35,719 nucleotides of DNA from Lachnospiraceae bacterium (GTDB lineage Bacteria > Bacillota > Clostridia > Lachnospirales > Lachnospiraceae): positions 1-35,719 of the forward strand of contig JAILEN010000077.1 of the NCBI GenBank assembly GCA_024687655.1, written 5' to 3'. A program made the translations under genes and the position numbers. The notes under the pieces were generated by a model, which was not told the DNA's origin, did not search any database, and was given only the letters and a program-made list of their open reading frames with translations. Of the stretch, positions 9,518-17,286 are shown piece by piece (the stretch's first letter is position 1; the number at the start of each line of letters is the position of its first letter).

Positions 9518-9856
9518 ATGGATAGTGCCGGATCGGTTCAGAGAGACCTTTTTTCAAAGTTTATAATGGCTTTCAACAGAGCTGAGCGTGAGACATACAA
9601 GGTTGACAGACTGATCCCCGGCCCCGATGAACTGGCTGAGCGCGAAAAGTGCAGGCGTATACCCACCATGACAGGACGCAAGAGACTGTCCAGGGGTATT
9701 ATCGAGGAGCAGCTTACCGAGGTGGAGGGTATCATAGATCATCTGGGTACTCTTACGGAGAATGTTGATGATGCCAGTCAGTTTGCGCAGATGCTAGCAG
9801 ACTCGGAGCCTGTTGAGGGAGCTGAGGAGATTGACATTAAGAGCATCATTGGATAA
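9518..9856 (+). CDS. Uncharacterised 112-aa protein
   Basis: ORF with upstream promoter-like sequence and downstream hairpin; no family recognised. Confidence 0.75.
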   Translation: MDSAGSVQRDLFSKFIMAFNRAERETYKVDRLIPGPDELAEREKCRRIPTMTGRKRLSRGIIEEQLTEVEGIIDHLGTLTENVDDASQFAQMLADSEPVEGAEEIDIKSIIG

Positions 9857-9883
9857 AATACGCATAGATAGTTTAGGACGAGC

Positions 9884-9921
9884 AGAGGGATTTTCATTTA
9901 TATGAGAATTCCTCTTTTGTT
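9884..9921 (+). terminator. Terminator-like hairpin
   Basis: AGAGGGATTTTCAT / ATGAGAATTCCTCT 14-bp stem (two G-U wobbles in RNA) followed by TTTTGTT. Confidence 0.7.
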
Positions 9922-9938
9922 CTCTAAAAGGAAGCCCC

Positions 9939-10805
9939 ATGCAGAGTATCACAAAGGATCAAAACTGCAGATATTCGTTGTTTTTGCATGAGCCCTCCGT
10001 GGACGCAGAGGGCAGACACTACTGTCGTGCCATGAATTTATGTATCGACGATGATTTTGCCCATTGTGATTCATGCCCTTTGTGCGTCAGGGATGATGAG
10101 GGTTCTGTGGGCTGCCAGTATTATGATGTTTCTGCCGGCTACAGTAACGGCCTCGGTCCTGATGAGACCATGAAGCGTGTGGCGGGACTTATAGAGTCCG
10201 GTATGACGGGTGAGTTTCCCGAATACATGCCTGCCGGCACCGATCCTAAGTTTCTGGTTGAGGAGCAGGCTATCAGATATGCTGCTCAGGCACACAGGGG
10301 TACATTCAGAAAGGGCAGCGGCCTGCCTTATATAGTGCATCCCATGGAGGTCATGATGATATGCAAGAACTTAAGCGATGATCCCGATGTCATTGCGGCA
10401 GCAGCTCTTCATGATGTGGTGGAGGATACCCCCCATACCCTCAGGGACTTAGAGGAGGCCTTTGGTACCAGGATAGCCGCCCTGGTGGGACTGGAGTCGG
10501 AGAACAAGCGTGAGGATCAGCCAAAGTCCGATACCTGGAAGATCCGCAAGCATGAGAATCTGGAGAGGGAGAGGACGGCTCCCATTGAGGCTAAAATGAT
10601 AATGCTGGCGGACAAGGTTTCCAATATGCGGGCCACTGTTTCCGACTACCTGGAAGGAACCGGAGATATCTGGTCCAAGTTCAATATGAAGGATCCAGGG
10701 GAGCAGGAATGGTATTACCGCAGTGTGGCCCAGGTGCTTTCCGATCTGTCGGATACGCCGGAGTATGCCGAATATGTCAGAATGCTGGACATGGTATTTA
10801 AATAG
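9939..10805 (+). CDS. Cys-rich N-terminal domain fused to RelA/SpoT-type (MESH1-like) HD hydrolase domain
   Basis: AAQAHRGTFRKGSGLPYIVHP...AAALHDVVEDTPHT...ADKVSNMRA are (p)ppGpp hydrolase HD-domain signatures; N-terminus C-x-C pattern HYCRAMNLCIDDDFAHCDSCPLCV. Confidence 0.85.
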   Translation: MQSITKDQNCRYSLFLHEPSVDAEGRHYCRAMNLCIDDDFAHCDSCPLCVRDDEGSVGCQYYDVSAGYSNGLGPDETMKRVAGLIESGMTGEFPEYMPAGTDPKFLVEEQAIRYAAQAHRGTFRKGSGLPYIVHPMEVMMICKNLSDDPDVIAAAALHDVVEDTPHTLRDLEEAFGTRIAALVGLESENKREDQPKSDTWKIRKHENLERERTAPIEAKMIMLADKVSNMRATVSDYLEGTGDIWSKFNMKDPGEQEWYYRSVAQVLSDLSDTPEYAEYVRMLDMVFK

Positions 10806-10820
10806 TCTGACAATTTATTA

Positions 10821-10849
10821 TTGAATTTTTCCCTTTTTTGGTGTATGAT
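10821..10849 (+). promoter_or_regulatory. Putative promoter TTGAAT-N17-TATGAT
   Basis: TTGAAT 10821-10826, TATGAT 10844-10849, upstream of 10972 ORF. Confidence 0.6.
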
Positions 10850-10866
10850 GTATGTACCGTTAGTGG

Positions 10867-10947
10867 GTGGATTGGCAGGTTTTATGCGATCCACGGAGTG
10901 CGATGTCCGTACAGGGCACGCACTGAAACAAGGATGTTATATACATC
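10867..10947 (+). promoter_or_regulatory. Structured 5' leader with three hairpins
   Basis: GTGGAT/ATCCAC (10867-10894); AGTGCGaTGTCC/GGGCACGCACT (10897-10924); GATGT/ACATC (10933-10947), then RBS-like ggagaggaaagaaggg. Confidence 0.5.
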
Positions 10948-10971
10948 GGAGAGGAAAGAAGGGATTTTTTT

Positions 10972-11802
10972 ATGGCAGGATTACAGATCACACCGGTTAC
11001 ACCGGGCATATCCACGCCGACAGCTCCGACCACACGGACCGGGGGCCCCGCAGCAGAGGGCACCACAGTTGATACCGTCAAAAACAGTGCTACAGAGATC
11101 CGCACTCCTGCCCAGCGTGAGGAAAGTGCAGTAGATCGCGCCATCACAGAAAATACCGAGAAGGAACGTACCGACAGGACCAGAGAGACTGAGCAGCAGC
11201 GCAGAGAGGATGCTCTTGAAAATGTAGTTTCGGTTTCTGATGACGGAGACACTGTTCAGGTCAGTGATGAGGGAGCACAGGAGCTTTCGGAGAGCACATC
11301 AGGTGCTGTTATTTCACAGAGACAGTCAGAGGCAGAGGCACTCCGTGATGAGGAGGACATTGAGATCGAGCCTGTAGAGGCGCCGGAGATCGAGCCTATC
11401 GAGGCACCGGAGATTACTCCCGTTACGACGGATACAGACGATGAAAAGAGGGAGATCACCAGCTTTGTCGGATACACGGACCAGCAGGTTGAGCAGATGT
11501 ATCTCAAGGGCGAGATCTCTCAGAACGATTACAACAATGAGATTGCCCGCAGAGAGGAGTTAGAGGCTTCCGACCGGGCTGACAAAGAGCAGTTCAACCG
11601 CGATATGGGCAGGCTCGAGGAGGCAGACTCCCGTACAGAGAGAGCGGACTTTGCCATCGAGAACGCCATTGAAAACGGCAACGAAAGGATCGGACTTGAC
11701 CAGCGTATGCAGGCTGTTGACGATCTGTTCGAGGGCAGGCAGAATGAGGCTCGCCGTCAGGAAGAGGCAGGTAGATTATGGGATTATCAGCTGCAAGTAT
11801 GA
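10972..11802 (+). CDS. Uncharacterised, highly charged, probably disordered protein with internal octapeptide repeat
   Basis: ORF with promoter and leader; EIEPVEAP-EIEPIEAP repeat; overlaps the next ORF start. Confidence 0.8.
   Translation: MAGLQITPVTPGISTPTAPTTRTGGPAAEGTTVDTVKNSATEIRTPAQREESAVDRAITENTEKERTDRTRETEQQRREDALENVVSVSDDGDTVQVSDEGAQELSESTSGAVISQRQSEAEALRDEEDIEIEPVEAPEIEPIEAPEITPVTTDTDDEKREITSFVGYTDQQVEQMYLKGEISQNDYNNEIARREELEASDRADKEQFNRDMGRLEEADSRTERADFAIENAIENGNERIGLDQRMQAVDDLFEGRQNEARRQEEAGRLWDYQLQV
11362..11409 (+). repeat. 24-bp in-frame tandem repeat (2 copies plus a partial)
   Basis: gagatcgagcctgtagaggcgccg / gagatcgagcctatcgaggcaccg / gagattactccc. Confidence 0.85.
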
Positions 11803-12125
11803 ACCCCATCCAGGGAGTATCCTACAGGAGTCGTGTAGCTCAGGCGTATACCCTTGACAACAAGGCAGACTTTTCGGATGCTTTTGTGGAGTCGGTTAAA
11901 AAGCTTCCTTCCGCTGATGCGGTTGAGTCTGTTGCGCCGGTGGTCTATCCCACGGCACAGATCATGACCCGCAGGATAGGGCAGATACAGGATTCCCAGC
12001 GTGTCAATCAGGGACTCAATTCCATTGCATCGGGTTTTGAGGGTGTCACCACAGGATACGGCAGCAGTGGTGATGGCTCCCGGGGTTATGGGATGACAGG
12101 CTCCCGGATAGATCTTTTCGCTTGA
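11778..12125 (+). CDS. Uncharacterised 115-aa protein
   Basis: ORF overlapping the end of 10972-11802 and followed by a terminator; no family recognised. Confidence 0.75.
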   Translation: MGLSAASMNPIQGVSYRSRVAQAYTLDNKADFSDAFVESVKKLPSADAVESVAPVVYPTAQIMTRRIGQIQDSQRVNQGLNSIASGFEGVTTGYGSSGDGSRGYGMTGSRIDLFA

Positions 12126-12149
12126 CATTATTTTTGGTGGATATATAAT
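12122..12149 (+). promoter_or_regulatory. Consensus promoter TTGACA-N16-TATAAT
   Basis: TTGACA 12122-12127 (overlapping a stop codon), TATAAT 12144-12149. Confidence 0.7.
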
Positions 12150-12150
12150 T

Positions 12151-12184
12151 ATCAGGCAGTCAGAATCGGCTGCCTGATTTTTTT
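12151..12184 (+). terminator. Rho-independent terminator
   Basis: ATCAGGCAG / CTGCCTGAT 9-bp stem followed by a T-run. Confidence 0.88.
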
Positions 12185-12185
12185 A

Positions 12186-12211
12186 AGATTCTTCGCTACG
12201 CTCAGAATGAC
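12186..12211 (-). repeat. Short form of dispersed repeat, reverse orientation
   Basis: Reverse complement gtcattctgagcgtagcgaagaatct. Confidence 0.8.
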
Positions 12212-12261
12212 ACGGCCACATCAAGGCTTCGATGTGAGCGCAAGTGAATAAAAGCAGGTAT

Positions 12262-13440
12262 ATGAATAAGACATTTGAGATATGTGTGCCCTGTCATTTC
12301 GGTATAGAGGCAGTTTTAAAAAAAGAGATATACGATCTGGGATATGAGATCACCAGGGTTGATGACGGCAGGGTTTGTTTTACGGGAGACGCCGAGGCGG
12401 TGGTCCGTGCCAATATGTGCCTGCGCACCGGGGAACGGGTCCTCATGGTGGTGGGCAGATTTTTTGCCACCACCTTTGAGGAGCTTTTCGACGGCATTTC
12501 AGATCTTCCCATAGAGGACTATGTGACCTCGGACGGCAGGTTCTGGGTGACCAAGGCCACCTCCGTAAAAAGCCAGCTTTTTGCCACCTCCTCCATTCAG
12601 TCCATTGTAAAAAAGGCCATGGTGGAGAGGATGAAAAAGGCTACGGGAAAGCCCACATTTTCCGAGACCGGAGAGGACTTCCCTTTTCGGATATTTTTGT
12701 ACAAGGACGAGGTGCTTTTTACCCTGGATACCACCGGTGCATCCCTGCATAAAAGGGGATACCGGACCTGGACCTGGTCGGCGCCCCTTTCCGAGACGCT
12801 GGCGGCGGCATTGATACAGCTCACACCATGGCATCCCGACAGGATCCTGCTGGATCCATTTTGTGGAAGTGGTACATTTCTCATAGAGGCAGCTCTCATG
12901 GCCTGTCATATTGCTCCGGGAGTCAGCCGGGAGTTTACCGCCCAAAACTGGGGACATATTGTGGATCCGACGCTCTGGGACGAGGTCAGGCAGGAGCTTC
13001 GGGCAGAGGAGGACAGGGATATCGAGACCCATCTGTATGGCTACGATATCAGTCCTGAGGCCATAGATATAGCCAGAAAAAATGCCAAAAATGCAGGGGT
13101 TGACCATCTGATCCATTTTCAGGTGAGAGACGTGGCTGAGCTTTCCCATTCGAAAAAATACGGTTTCATCCTGACAAATCCGCCCTACGGCGAGAGGCTG
13201 TCAAAGGACGAGGATGTGGCAGGGCTATACGCCACACTGGGGGAGGCCTACGGCAGACTGGACAGCTGGTCCATGTATGTGATAACATCATTTGAAAAGG
13301 CCTGTGAAGCCATCGGCAAAAGGCCGGACAAAAACCGCAAGATATATAACGGCATGATAAAAACCTATTTTTATCAATTTCTCGGCCCCAAGCCTCCGAA
13401 ACGTAAAAAAGTGACATCCGACGCCATGTCAAAGGAATAG
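12262..13440 (+). CDS. THUMP-domain class I SAM-dependent RNA methyltransferase (RlmL/YpsC-like)
   Basis: N-terminal THUMP-like region; LLDPFCGSGTFLIEAALMA; FILTNPPYGERL. Confidence 0.92.
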   Translation: MNKTFEICVPCHFGIEAVLKKEIYDLGYEITRVDDGRVCFTGDAEAVVRANMCLRTGERVLMVVGRFFATTFEELFDGISDLPIEDYVTSDGRFWVTKATSVKSQLFATSSIQSIVKKAMVERMKKATGKPTFSETGEDFPFRIFLYKDEVLFTLDTTGASLHKRGYRTWTWSAPLSETLAAALIQLTPWHPDRILLDPFCGSGTFLIEAALMACHIAPGVSREFTAQNWGHIVDPTLWDEVRQELRAEEDRDIETHLYGYDISPEAIDIARKNAKNAGVDHLIHFQVRDVAELSHSKKYGFILTNPPYGERLSKDEDVAGLYATLGEAYGRLDSWSMYVITSFEKACEAIGKRPDKNRKIYNGMIKTYFYQFLGPKPPKRKKVTSDAMSKE

Positions 13441-13444
13441 AATA

Positions 13445-15091
13445 ATGTTGAGTGTGTCCAAAAGATATATGGTGCTTTTTGCACTGATAATCCTTTTGGG
13501 TGGGTTTAAGGCCCTGACCCTTGGCGACGATCTGTCGGAGGTGGAGGCCTTCAGGGGAGCGCAGCTTGAGAACAGCGTTTTCTACCCGCTCATCGCCAGG
13601 AGTATCAATAATGAGGGGATACTGACCGCATCCTTTAATGAAAAGCCTGTCATCCTCCGTGAGAAGGAGCTTTTAGTGGGAGAGGATATGGAGATCCTCG
13701 CCTCACTTCCTTTTATCAGGGAGGAGCTTTCCTGCAGCGCCAGACAGACTGATGACGGCATAGTGCTTTTGGAACACAGTGGCCGTACTGCCACCATCAT
13801 GTCGGAAATGGGATATGTACCACTGCGTCAGGTCTGCGATGAGTTTGGCTTTGATTACAGTTTTAATGCAAAAAATACGAAGCTGTCCCTTTATTCCACC
13901 AGGGAGTCTGAGTTTACCCTTCCCATCAGCTATGATCTGAGGGACAGGGACAGAGTGTCCGCCATCAGGGATCAGGGCAGCTCTTCCACCTGCTGGGCCT
14001 ATGCATCGGTGGGTGCCATGGAATCCTCTCTTTTACCTGAGGAGGAGGTCACATTTTCTCCTGACGCCATGGTTGCGGATCGACCCTTTGACAGAGAGGG
14101 CATCGATGGAGGGGACTACGCCATGGCCCTGGCGAATTTGCTGTCATGGAAGGGGCCGGTCACCGAGGGATCCGGTGAGATCTCAAAGCATGTGTCAGAG
14201 GTCCATCTTTTTACCGAGGATGATATAGACGATATAAAAAAGGCCATCTTTTTGTATGGCGGGGTATCCACTTCCATCTATGCGGACGTGGATGAAAAGG
14301 GACTTTCCGGCTCGCAGTATTACAGCACGGAGAATAATGCCTACTGTTATATGGGCAATGAGGATCCGAACCATGATGTGGTCATCATAGGCTGGAACGA
14401 CAGTTATCCCGCCTCCAGCTTTTTAAACTATGTCCCGGGGGACGGGGCCTTTATCTGCCAGAACAGCTGGGGCAGCTCCTTTGGAGAAAGCGGTGTTTTT
14501 TATGTATCATATTATGACACCCATATAGGTAACCAGACCGTATCCTATGTGAGGCTGGAGGAGGCCCGGGAGTCGGATCGGATCTATCAGGAGGATCTGT
14601 GCGGGTGGACCGGACAGATAGGATATGAGCAGGACAGTGCCTGGGGCGCTGCGCTCTATACAGTGGATGAGGACGTGGATATCACCTCTGCCGGCTTTTA
14701 TACCCTGGGACGTGACAGCCGCTACCAGCTCTATGTGGCGCGGCATTGTTCGGGGCCCCAGGATCTGGCCAACAGGGTCAGGGTCGCAGAGGGAGAGCTT
14801 TCCGACAGCGGTTTTTATACCATACGTTTTTCCAGTCCCATGAGCCTGAAAAAGGGTGAGAGCTTTGCGGTGATACTCTATATCAGCACTCCGGATGTGG
14901 GACACCCCCTGGCCATTGAGATGCAGGCGGCCTCCATTGAGGAGGGGGATGTGGATATCAGCGACGGTCAAAGCTTTAGCAGTAAGAGCGGACTGTCATG
15001 GGACAGCGTGGAAGAAGGAGCAGGCGGGAATCTGTGCCTGAAGGCATACGGCAGGATCCCCGATTCGGATACAGATGCAAAAAAGGATTGA
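13445..15091 (+). CDS. Membrane/secreted C1-family (papain-like) cysteine protease with lectin-like C-terminal domain
   Basis: Catalytic Cys context DQGSSSTCWAYASVGAMES; His context NHDVVIIGWNDSY; Asn context ICQNSWGSSFGESGVFYVSYYD. Confidence 0.9.
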   Translation: MLSVSKRYMVLFALIILLGGFKALTLGDDLSEVEAFRGAQLENSVFYPLIARSINNEGILTASFNEKPVILREKELLVGEDMEILASLPFIREELSCSARQTDDGIVLLEHSGRTATIMSEMGYVPLRQVCDEFGFDYSFNAKNTKLSLYSTRESEFTLPISYDLRDRDRVSAIRDQGSSSTCWAYASVGAMESSLLPEEEVTFSPDAMVADRPFDREGIDGGDYAMALANLLSWKGPVTEGSGEISKHVSEVHLFTEDDIDDIKKAIFLYGGVSTSIYADVDEKGLSGSQYYSTENNAYCYMGNEDPNHDVVIIGWNDSYPASSFLNYVPGDGAFICQNSWGSSFGESGVFYVSYYDTHIGNQTVSYVRLEEARESDRIYQEDLCGWTGQIGYEQDSAWGAALYTVDEDVDITSAGFYTLGRDSRYQLYVARHCSGPQDLANRVRVAEGELSDSGFYTIRFSSPMSLKKGESFAVILYISTPDVGHPLAIEMQAASIEEGDVDISDGQSFSSKSGLSWDSVEEGAGGNLCLKAYGRIPDSDTDAKKD

Positions 15092-16169
15092 AAAAAGACT
15101 GACTTATCTATTGGGCACCATCATGGCAGCGGTGACACTGCTGTTTTGGTATGTGCCTGATATACACAGGGTATCTCTGGCTCCCGACACCAGTGGTGTG
15201 GCCACATATTCCGTTATGGATCTTTTGCGTTCCGGGGATGAGGTATACAAGGTAGATACGACTCAGACACCGGAGGAGCACCAGCTCAGGCTGACTCTGC
15301 CCAGGGATGTGGATGGCAGCGCCATCACTTATACGCAGGATGCCATGACAAAAAGCTTTGAGCTTACCATTCCGGGGGTGGACGGATCCTATTTCTATGA
15401 TTATCCCATGGTGGGATCCTCTGACGGGATCAGGGAGCTGACTTTTGCCCATGCAGGAGGTAAGGGTATCCTGGATATCACCACCACAAAGATCAGGATA
15501 CTCAAGCTGACCGTTGAGGACAGCTATGTCTATCTGGATTTTGAGGATCCCCATGATGTATTTGACTCCATCGTGGTGGTGGATGCCGGCCATGGCGGCA
15601 AGGACGTGGGAGCTAACAGAGAGAACATTTTTGAAAAGGATATCAATCTCTCCATCAGCTACAAGTTGTGGTCGTATTTTGCAAAAAGTGACTATAATAT
15701 CGGAGTCTACTATACCAGGGTAGATGACAGCTTTATCAGCTTAGAGGACAGAGTGGCTCTGGCCAATGATCTGAAGGCTGACCTTTTCCTCAGTATCCAC
15801 AACAATTCCACTGCTTCCGGCAGGATGTCAGGTATCAACGGTGCGGAGGTGATGTATCGTGTCAGTGATGAGTCGGGACGTTCCAGGGAATTCGCCGAGA
15901 CCTGTCTGAATGAGCTTTTGGAGGAGCTGGGCTGTAACAGCAAGGGTGTTGTGGCAGGTGATAATATTTACATCATCCGCACATCCGAGGTGCCTGTAGC
16001 CCTGGCGGAGATAGGCTTTTTGACAAACAAAGAGGAGCTTAATGATCTCAGTGATGAAAACTACCAGGACAGGGCGGCTCATGCGCTGTACAAGGGAGTG
16101 ATAAAGACACTTAAAAATAACGGCGTGGATCTGGAAAAGAAGGTCCATCAGGCTGAGACTGCAGAGTGA
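15075..16169 (+). CDS. N-acetylmuramoyl-L-alanine amidase (Amidase_3)
   Basis: VVDAGHGGKDVGANRENIFEKDINLSIS; LFLSIHNNS; VPVALAEIGFLTNKEE. Confidence 0.93.
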   Translation: MQKRIEKRLTYLLGTIMAAVTLLFWYVPDIHRVSLAPDTSGVATYSVMDLLRSGDEVYKVDTTQTPEEHQLRLTLPRDVDGSAITYTQDAMTKSFELTIPGVDGSYFYDYPMVGSSDGIRELTFAHAGGKGILDITTTKIRILKLTVEDSYVYLDFEDPHDVFDSIVVVDAGHGGKDVGANRENIFEKDINLSISYKLWSYFAKSDYNIGVYYTRVDDSFISLEDRVALANDLKADLFLSIHNNSTASGRMSGINGAEVMYRVSDESGRSREFAETCLNELLEELGCNSKGVVAGDNIYIIRTSEVPVALAEIGFLTNKEELNDLSDENYQDRAAHALYKGVIKTLKNNGVDLEKKVHQAETAE

Positions 16170-16210
16170 CACCACGGACAGTTTGGCGAAGGATCCCACA
16201 AGGAGGATGT

Positions 16211-16795
16211 ATGAAGATCATTTTTGCAACCGGAAATGAAAACAAGATGCGTGAGATAAGGGAGATCTACGGCGACCTGGATTACGAGATCCTTTCCATG
16301 AAGGAAGCCGGTATAGATACGGATATTGTGGAGGACGGCGACACCTTTGAGGCAAATGCTCTCATCAAGGCCCGTGCCGTGGCCGACGCCTATGAGGGAG
16401 AGGCAGTGGTGCTGGCGGACGACAGCGGTCTGGAGGTGGATGCCCTGGGTGGTGAGCCCGGCGTTTATTCCGCCAGATACATGGGTGAGGATACTCCCTA
16501 TTCGGAGAAAAATGCAAAGATAATAGAGCGGCTGGAGGGCGTATCCAAGGAGGATAGGACCGCCAGATTTGTCTGTGCCATAGCAGCGGTTTTCCCCGAT
16601 GGTCATACCGCAGTAAAGCGCGGCACCATAGAGGGTTATATCGGTTGGGAGCCTGCTGGAGAAAACGGATTCGGCTACGATCCCATTTTTTACGTGGATG
16701 AGTATGGCTGCTCCACGGCTCAGATGACTCCCGAGCAGAAGAACGCCATCTCCCACAGGGGCAATGCTCTGCGCATGATGAAGGAGGAGCTTTGA
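16211..16795 (+). CDS. rdgB: XTP/dITP diphosphatase (RdgB/HAM1)
   Basis: IIFATGNENKMREI; LADDSGLEVDALGGEPGVYSARYMGE; start set at ATG after AGGAGG. Confidence 0.95.
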   Translation: MKIIFATGNENKMREIREIYGDLDYEILSMKEAGIDTDIVEDGDTFEANALIKARAVADAYEGEAVVLADDSGLEVDALGGEPGVYSARYMGEDTPYSEKNAKIIERLEGVSKEDRTARFVCAIAAVFPDGHTAVKRGTIEGYIGWEPAGENGFGYDPIFYVDEYGCSTAQMTPEQKNAISHRGNALRMMKEEL

Positions 16796-17286
16796 AGATA
16801 TTAGTGGTAAGTGATACCCATGGCAGTGCGGATGGGTTTTCAAAGGCTGTGGAGGCGGAGCATCCCGACCAGGTCTTTCATCTGGGGGATATCATGGGAC
16901 AGAAGGAACTCTTTGAAGAGATAGCGGGGGTCCCCGTCTATGCGGTAAAGGGCAACTGCGATTCCTTTTTCTCGGACCTGCCTGAGGATCTGTGCATCGA
17001 CATAGGCAGACACAGAGCTTATCTGGCCCACGGCCACAGGCATGACGTACGTTATTCCATGGACATCCTGGTGACGGACGCTCAGGCCAATATTGCGGAT
17101 GTGGCCATCTACGGACACACTCATGTGCCTCAGAATACACCCTCCTACAACGGAGTGACCATAATCAATCCCGGCAGCCTGACCTACCCCCGGCAGCCCG
17201 CAGGACAGCGGACCTATGCGGTGATCGAGGTGGACGATCGCGGCGAGCTTCGGGTTGATATGAAAACTATTGACCAGGGACATTAA
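16792..17286 (+). CDS. YfcE-family metallophosphoesterase
   Basis: VVSDTHGS; HLGDI; KGNCD; AHGHRHDV; IYGHTHVP; TTG start overlapping rdgB stop. Confidence 0.92.
   Translation: MKILVVSDTHGSADGFSKAVEAEHPDQVFHLGDIMGQKELFEEIAGVPVYAVKGNCDSFFSDLPEDLCIDIGRHRAYLAHGHRHDVRYSMDILVTDAQANIADVAIYGHTHVPQNTPSYNGVTIINPGSLTYPRQPAGQRTYAVIEVDDRGELRVDMKTIDQGH

Noticed and set aside
10867-10947. Possible c-di-GMP-I (GEMM) riboswitch because of CACGCAC followed by AAAC
   Set aside because: The second conserved GEMM block (GGGACGCAAAGCC...) and the tetraloop receptor are not present; kept only as a generic structured leader
12499-13149. 216-aa minus-strand ORF
   Set aside because: Shadow ORF opposite the THUMP methyltransferase; no RBS or domain motif
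16148-16843. 231-aa minus-strand ORF
   Set aside because: Antisense to rdgB; low-complexity His-rich translation
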